A DNA stretch of 64,000 nt from JAXLQL01 sp046331625 (GTDB lineage: Bacteria > Acidobacteriota > Terriglobia > Bryobacterales > Bryobacteraceae): positions 434,001 to 498,000 of the forward strand of contig JAXLQL010000002.1 of the NCBI GenBank assembly GCA_046331625.1. The letters run 5' to 3'. Position numbers and translations under genes: made by a program. Position 1 is the first letter of the stretch; each line of letters begins with the position of its first letter. The notes under the pieces are model-generated. The model saw nothing but the letters and a program-made list of their open reading frames with translations, was not told the DNA's origin and made no database searches. This document shows, piece by piece, positions 60,715-64,000 of this stretch.

Positions 60715-62313
60715 ATGAATTCTGCAACCGCCGCACAAGAGCAGCCGGATCGGAAGCCTGTAGGGGATCTCCTCCAGAAGCTTCGCCCAGGCTGGCAGTC
60801 AAACCATTCGGGTCTCGTGGACGAGTTCGTTCAGGTGTGGAGAAGCGCGTTCGACTCTCCGGCGAAGTTGGTCACCAGCGACGTTGACTCGGCATACATT
60901 CAGAGCGAAATCTCGTCTATCCGGCTGAAGGGCTTCGACGACATCCACCTGCTGCTGCTCGCGGGAGATGCTGCCTACTCGGTCGATCTGAGCGCATGGA
61001 AGCGTTCTTTGAGCGGAGCCGGAAGGCTGGTGTTGGTTTTGGCGTTGTCGGACTTCCGGTTCCTCCAGGCCGACGCTGCCTTTCCTTCGCGCCAGGGCTT
61101 TCTAGTGTTGGAGCCCGACGCAGTAGCGCATGTGTTGACCAGTCATTCTCCGCAGGATCAACTCAAAGTGTTTGCGAGGAAACGGCTTTCGCCGTTTCGA
61201 TTGAATCCATTCCAAATTACCACCGTTCCTCCCGCGAACATGTTCTTTGGGCGACAGCACGAGTTGGCCATGCTCTCCGATAGCTATGATTCGAGCTTCG
61301 CGCTTGCGGGGCCGGGGCGGATCGGGAAGAGCAGCATTCTGCGGCACTTTCAAGCCGCACTGCGCCGGGACGACCCACTTCGGTACGGCCGGACGTTCTA
61401 CATCGATTTCTACACGTGCGAGGATACCAGCGAGAGTGGGATCTGCCAATTTCTTGCAACGAGAATCAACGACACCAAGCGAGCGCGTGAGATGACTAGT
61501 CGTGCTCAGCTCGAGGGATTTCTTCGATTCGAGCGCCGGCAGCGCCAGGGCCCTTTGGAGTTGCTTCTGGATGAAGTCGATCGCGTCTGCGGGGACCTGG
61601 TGTTTGAGACCCTCGGCGAGTTGGTCAAAGGCGGCGGCGCAGGCAGTTCTCAGGAAAGCCAGATCTGCCGCGTCATTCTTGGAGGGAAGGCGACGTTATT
61701 CGAGTTCTTGAACGAGGCGACGAAAGTGTGGTGCCAACGTATCCGCCGAGTTCCGCTGAGCCCGCTGGGTGCTCGCGATTCGTCAGATCTATTGCTCCAG
61801 CCATTGAGGGACCTGGGATTCAGAGTGCCCGAGGAGCAGAAGCTGGAAGACCTGGTCTTCGAGGATACGAACGGCTTTCCTCATCTCATTCAGTTCTACG
61901 GAAGTTGCCTTGTGGATCGAGCAATCAAAGCGGGATCTGATGTGATTGACCAAGCAACTTTTGACGATGTCCGGAACGATTTCGAGACAGCTCAGATGTT
62001 CGCAAACCCGGTCCTTTCAATCGGTGACGAAACCTCGGAGTGGATTGCGTTGGCCCTGATTCATTCCCCTCAGCACTCGTTCACCGAGATGGACATCCAC
62101 CACATAGCGGCAAAAGAAGGGCTACGGATGGATGAGAAACAAGTGGCGAAAGTATGCCGCAGGCTTTACATCAGTAACGTATTGTTGTGGAACGGCGACC
62201 GATACTCGATAGCCACGCGGGCGCTATCGCGGTACGCCCGAAAGCTGGGGTATCTTCATGGCCGGCTCCTGGAATTGCGAAAGCCCAGAAAGACCGGTTC
62301 GCAGGGCCACTAA
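60715..62313 (+). CDS. Multidomain AAA/STAND-like ATPase, first gene of a two-NTPase operon
   Basis: The ~532-residue protein starts at 'MNSATAAQEQ'; the spacing to GGAGG (60707-60711) is short, so the start is uncertain. Residues ~45-185 form an alpha/beta domain of unknown kind ('DVDSAYIQSEISSIRLKG', 'LVLVLALSDFRFLQADAAFP', 'GFLVLEPDAVAHVLTSH'). An ATPase follows: 'NMFFGRQHELAML', Walker A 'LAGPGRIGKSSILRHF', Walker B 'LELLLDEVDRV' and 'CRVILGGKATLF'. A winged-helix-like end comes next ('SEWIALALIHSPQHSFTEMDIHHIAAKEG', 'RLYISNVLLWNGDRYSIATRALSRYARKLG'). It is similar in layout to STAND signalling ATPases. The next gene starts 20 bases downstream. Confidence 0.8.
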   Translation: MNSATAAQEQPDRKPVGDLLQKLRPGWQSNHSGLVDEFVQVWRSAFDSPAKLVTSDVDSAYIQSEISSIRLKGFDDIHLLLLAGDAAYSVDLSAWKRSLSGAGRLVLVLALSDFRFLQADAAFPSRQGFLVLEPDAVAHVLTSHSPQDQLKVFARKRLSPFRLNPFQITTVPPANMFFGRQHELAMLSDSYDSSFALAGPGRIGKSSILRHFQAALRRDDPLRYGRTFYIDFYTCEDTSESGICQFLATRINDTKRAREMTSRAQLEGFLRFERRQRQGPLELLLDEVDRVCGDLVFETLGELVKGGGAGSSQESQICRVILGGKATLFEFLNEATKVWCQRIRRVPLSPLGARDSSDLLLQPLRDLGFRVPEEQKLEDLVFEDTNGFPHLIQFYGSCLVDRAIKAGSDVIDQATFDDVRNDFETAQMFANPVLSIGDETSEWIALALIHSPQHSFTEMDIHHIAAKEGLRMDEKQVAKVCRRLYISNVLLWNGDRYSIATRALSRYARKLGYLHGRLLELRKPRKTGSQGH

Positions 62314-62333
62314 GAAGAGAAAGGGGAGGCGTT

Positions 62334-64000
62334 TTGGAGACTGCGCTGAAGAGAGTGAAGATTAGCCAGAGTCTTCTGGAGTCCATTGCCACACAGATTG
62401 TGAAAGGCGAGAGTGTAGCCGTGATCGCCCCCCGACATGGGGGCAAGTCGTATGTGACCAAGCATGTGCTGTCGAAGCTGAAGGCCTGCGGGCTGTCTCC
62501 CCAGCACTGTTCGTTTTATCGGAGCGAGGTCATAGACACCGAAAAGGACGTCGTGGGCTTTCTGGCCAAGCAAGTGACAGATTCTGGCCCAGCGGCCACG
62601 ATTGGCGAGTTTTTCGAAGGTCTACATCGGCAGAGTATCGAATCGGGAAAACGGGCAGTTTTGAGCTTGGCCCATGTCGACTCCTTACATGCCGATCTAG
62701 CCGCCACGGTGCTGAGGCAGATTCGAGCGGAAGTGAACGCCGGCACCATCGTCGCGCTGATCACGGCGGAGTCGCACATATTTGATCTAGTTACAGGGCC
62801 TGACTCCTGCTTCAATGCTGCTCATGAATACCTCCTACAAGGGTTCGATCGCGATTGCTTTGGAGCGGAGTTCGCCTCCTGGAAGAGTGTGACAGGCATC
62901 CAGTTTGAATCGGATGATGCGGCGTTCGAAGAGTTCTTTAGGACAACTGGTGGGAATACGTCGCTAGTGAGGAGATTCCTCCACAACTGGCTGGACCGCC
63001 GCGTAACCGAAGAACTTTCCAGTGCCCCCATCACAGTTGCAGACATCAAGAGGATCTTTCAGCGTCTTATTGCGCTGGGAGCACACGGCACGTTGTTTTT
63101 CCAACGCGCGGCTGAGATCACTTCGTCTGATCTGAGCGCCATCAAGTATATCGACCAACTACTGAGCGACTGCGTGGTCCCGGCCTCGCCTGGCAAGCCT
63201 TCTCTGCTGGAGCTGAGCGGGGTCGCAGTTGCCGACGGCCCGTCGTTGCAGTTCTCATCCCCTCTGATGAGAGATTTCATCAGGAGTCACTTCCACCCGA
63301 TCCACCTGGGCGACATCCACGCGCTGGCCGGGGAGTGGGCGATCGCCTTCGAACACTATCGTCGCAGTGACGGGGCCCTGCCATGCCGGAGGCCCGTCAA
63401 TTTTGCCGACGGCGTCACTGTCGCATCTGTTGTTCAGCAACTCTGTAAGCGATTCAAGAGTCTCGACGCCCTTGATCGCCTAAAAACTACGCTCAGCGAC
63501 GGCCTCGTTTCGATTTTTGGAATTGAGTGCGTGCGATTCTTGCATCGTGCCGCCGACGGAAACTGGACGGGAGGGAGCCGAGACACCGATGCCTGTCACG
63601 GTCAGTTGCCCGTTCCTGATCCAAAGGTGGGCCTCCAAGAACTTTCGAAAGATGGAAGGCGTACGGGATTCTGTTTGACCTTAGGAGGTGTCGCGCCGGA
63701 AACCTTGGAATCGATTTACGTTCAGGATAGCGAAGTCGCGTCAGTCAGCCCTCATCGTGCAACTCTGCTGAAGGAGGCCCTGGAGGGATTCAAAGAGGCC
63801 TATGAGGCACACGTCAAGGACCTCGTGGAACAGTGGCGGCTCGAATTTGGGGCTGCCGTGCGGCAATCGCTCAACCGAGCTTTGGAGAGCCTATTTCTGG
63901 ACGCCGCCAGTAGCGACCCATCGAGTGTGCTGAGGAGCTTCGGAGAAGCTCTCACCACTGGGACACCCTGGTTCCAGAGTGCTCGCCTTCAAAGCCCTGG
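62334..64000 (+). CDS. Second P-loop NTPase of the operon, partial at the window edge
   Basis: The frame is open from a TTG at 62334, with GGGGAGG ending 4 bases before it, to the end of the window (555 codons). The P-loop is 'VAVIAPRHGGKSYVTKHVL' near residue 35. A possible Walker B is 'RAVLSLAHVDSLHADLAATVL', with Asp but without the usual Glu. A helical, winged-helix region follows ('FFRTTGGNTSLVRRFLHNWLDRRV', 'LQFSSPLMRDFIRSHF'). After ~residue 380 there is a GAF-like alpha/beta stretch ('LDRLKTTLSDGLVSIFGIECVRFLHRAA', 'TGFCLTLGGVAPETLESIYVQD') and then a long helix. No family is assigned. Together with the gene 20 bases upstream it forms an operon that continues beyond the window. Confidence 0.75.
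   Translation, partial: METALKRVKISQSLLESIATQIVKGESVAVIAPRHGGKSYVTKHVLSKLKACGLSPQHCSFYRSEVIDTEKDVVGFLAKQVTDSGPAATIGEFFEGLHRQSIESGKRAVLSLAHVDSLHADLAATVLRQIRAEVNAGTIVALITAESHIFDLVTGPDSCFNAAHEYLLQGFDRDCFGAEFASWKSVTGIQFESDDAAFEEFFRTTGGNTSLVRRFLHNWLDRRVTEELSSAPITVADIKRIFQRLIALGAHGTLFFQRAAEITSSDLSAIKYIDQLLSDCVVPASPGKPSLLELSGVAVADGPSLQFSSPLMRDFIRSHFHPIHLGDIHALAGEWAIAFEHYRRSDGALPCRRPVNFADGVTVASVVQQLCKRFKSLDALDRLKTTLSDGLVSIFGIECVRFLHRAADGNWTGGSRDTDACHGQLPVPDPKVGLQELSKDGRRTGFCLTLGGVAPETLESIYVQDSEVASVSPHRATLLKEALEGFKEAYEAHVKDLVEQWRLEFGAAVRQSLNRALESLFLDAASSDPSSVLRSFGEALTTGTPWFQSARLQSP

Overview
The window looks like chromosome from an Acidobacteriota bacterium of the Solibacter/Bryobacter type. Supporting signs are high GC, secreted proteins with carboxypeptidase-regulatory-like domains, a cytochrome-c/DUF1549/DUF1553 (PSD1) protein, an arylsulfatase, a tannase-family esterase, remnants of a Solibacter-type C-terminal (TIGR03437-like) domain, a PEP-CTERM tail, and a dispersed family of short hairpin repeats built on GCGGGACTGAAGTCCCGC followed by GGCTGAAGCC. 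This assignment is inferred from content. No rRNA, tRNA or CRISPR array was seen.

Layout. 1-6 kb: end of a secreted PKD-like protein, a GNAT acetyltransferase, an acyltransferase-3 membrane protein, a secreted tannase/feruloyl esterase, then a frameshifted terminase-like ATPase with a small companion gene, both surrounded by hairpin repeats. 6.1-36.4 kb: the accessory heart of the window. It is an array of RHS/YD-repeat genes: one full copy, one nearly full copy without a clear start, and three 5'-truncated cassettes. Each ends in a different C-terminal module after a DPxG-type boundary and each has a small gene just downstream. In three of five cases that gene overlaps the RHS stop as ATGA, and its product carries a lipoprotein or secretion signal. 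Three of the five C-terminal modules carry HExxH metalloprotease motifs (HELMH, HEMAH, HELRH). An IS630 element and an IS110-family element split the last cassette. Beyond it lies a field of orphan small secreted genes separated by scraps of RHS DNA, including a ~1.06-kb segmental duplication that carries a truncated copy of the ppx 3' end.

36.4-47.7 kb is orderly chromosome. It holds a Ppx/GppA phosphatase, a YwaF-type membrane protein, hpt, a secreted protein, and a tight minus-strand operon: metallo-beta-lactamase-fold hydrolase, FHA-GAF-class III adenylate cyclase, glutamate-decarboxylase-like enzyme with an N-terminal cyclic-nucleotide-binding domain, ATP-grasp ligase, and MFS transporter with a C-terminal cyclic-nucleotide-binding domain. 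The set suggests cAMP-controlled synthesis and export of a small amine or amide product.

47.7-60.6 kb carries the PSD1 protein, a Tat-exported class V aminotransferase (frameshifted) with a C45-type acyltransferase/hydrolase, two isoprenylcysteine-methyltransferase-like membrane proteins flanking a secreted regulatory-like protein, a decayed TIGR03437-like region, an EXORDIUM/Phi-1 homolog with a frameshifted signal peptide, a methyltransferase/MarR pair with a palindromic operator, a sulfatase and a small secreted protein. 60.7 kb to the end is a two-gene operon of unfamiliar multidomain P-loop NTPases; the second gene runs off the window.

The strongest candidate for an undescribed system is the RHS array with HExxH C-terminal modules paired with overlapping lipoprotein/secreted/membrane genes. 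Next come the cAMP-linked decarboxylase/ATP-grasp/MFS operon and the terminal two-NTPase operon.
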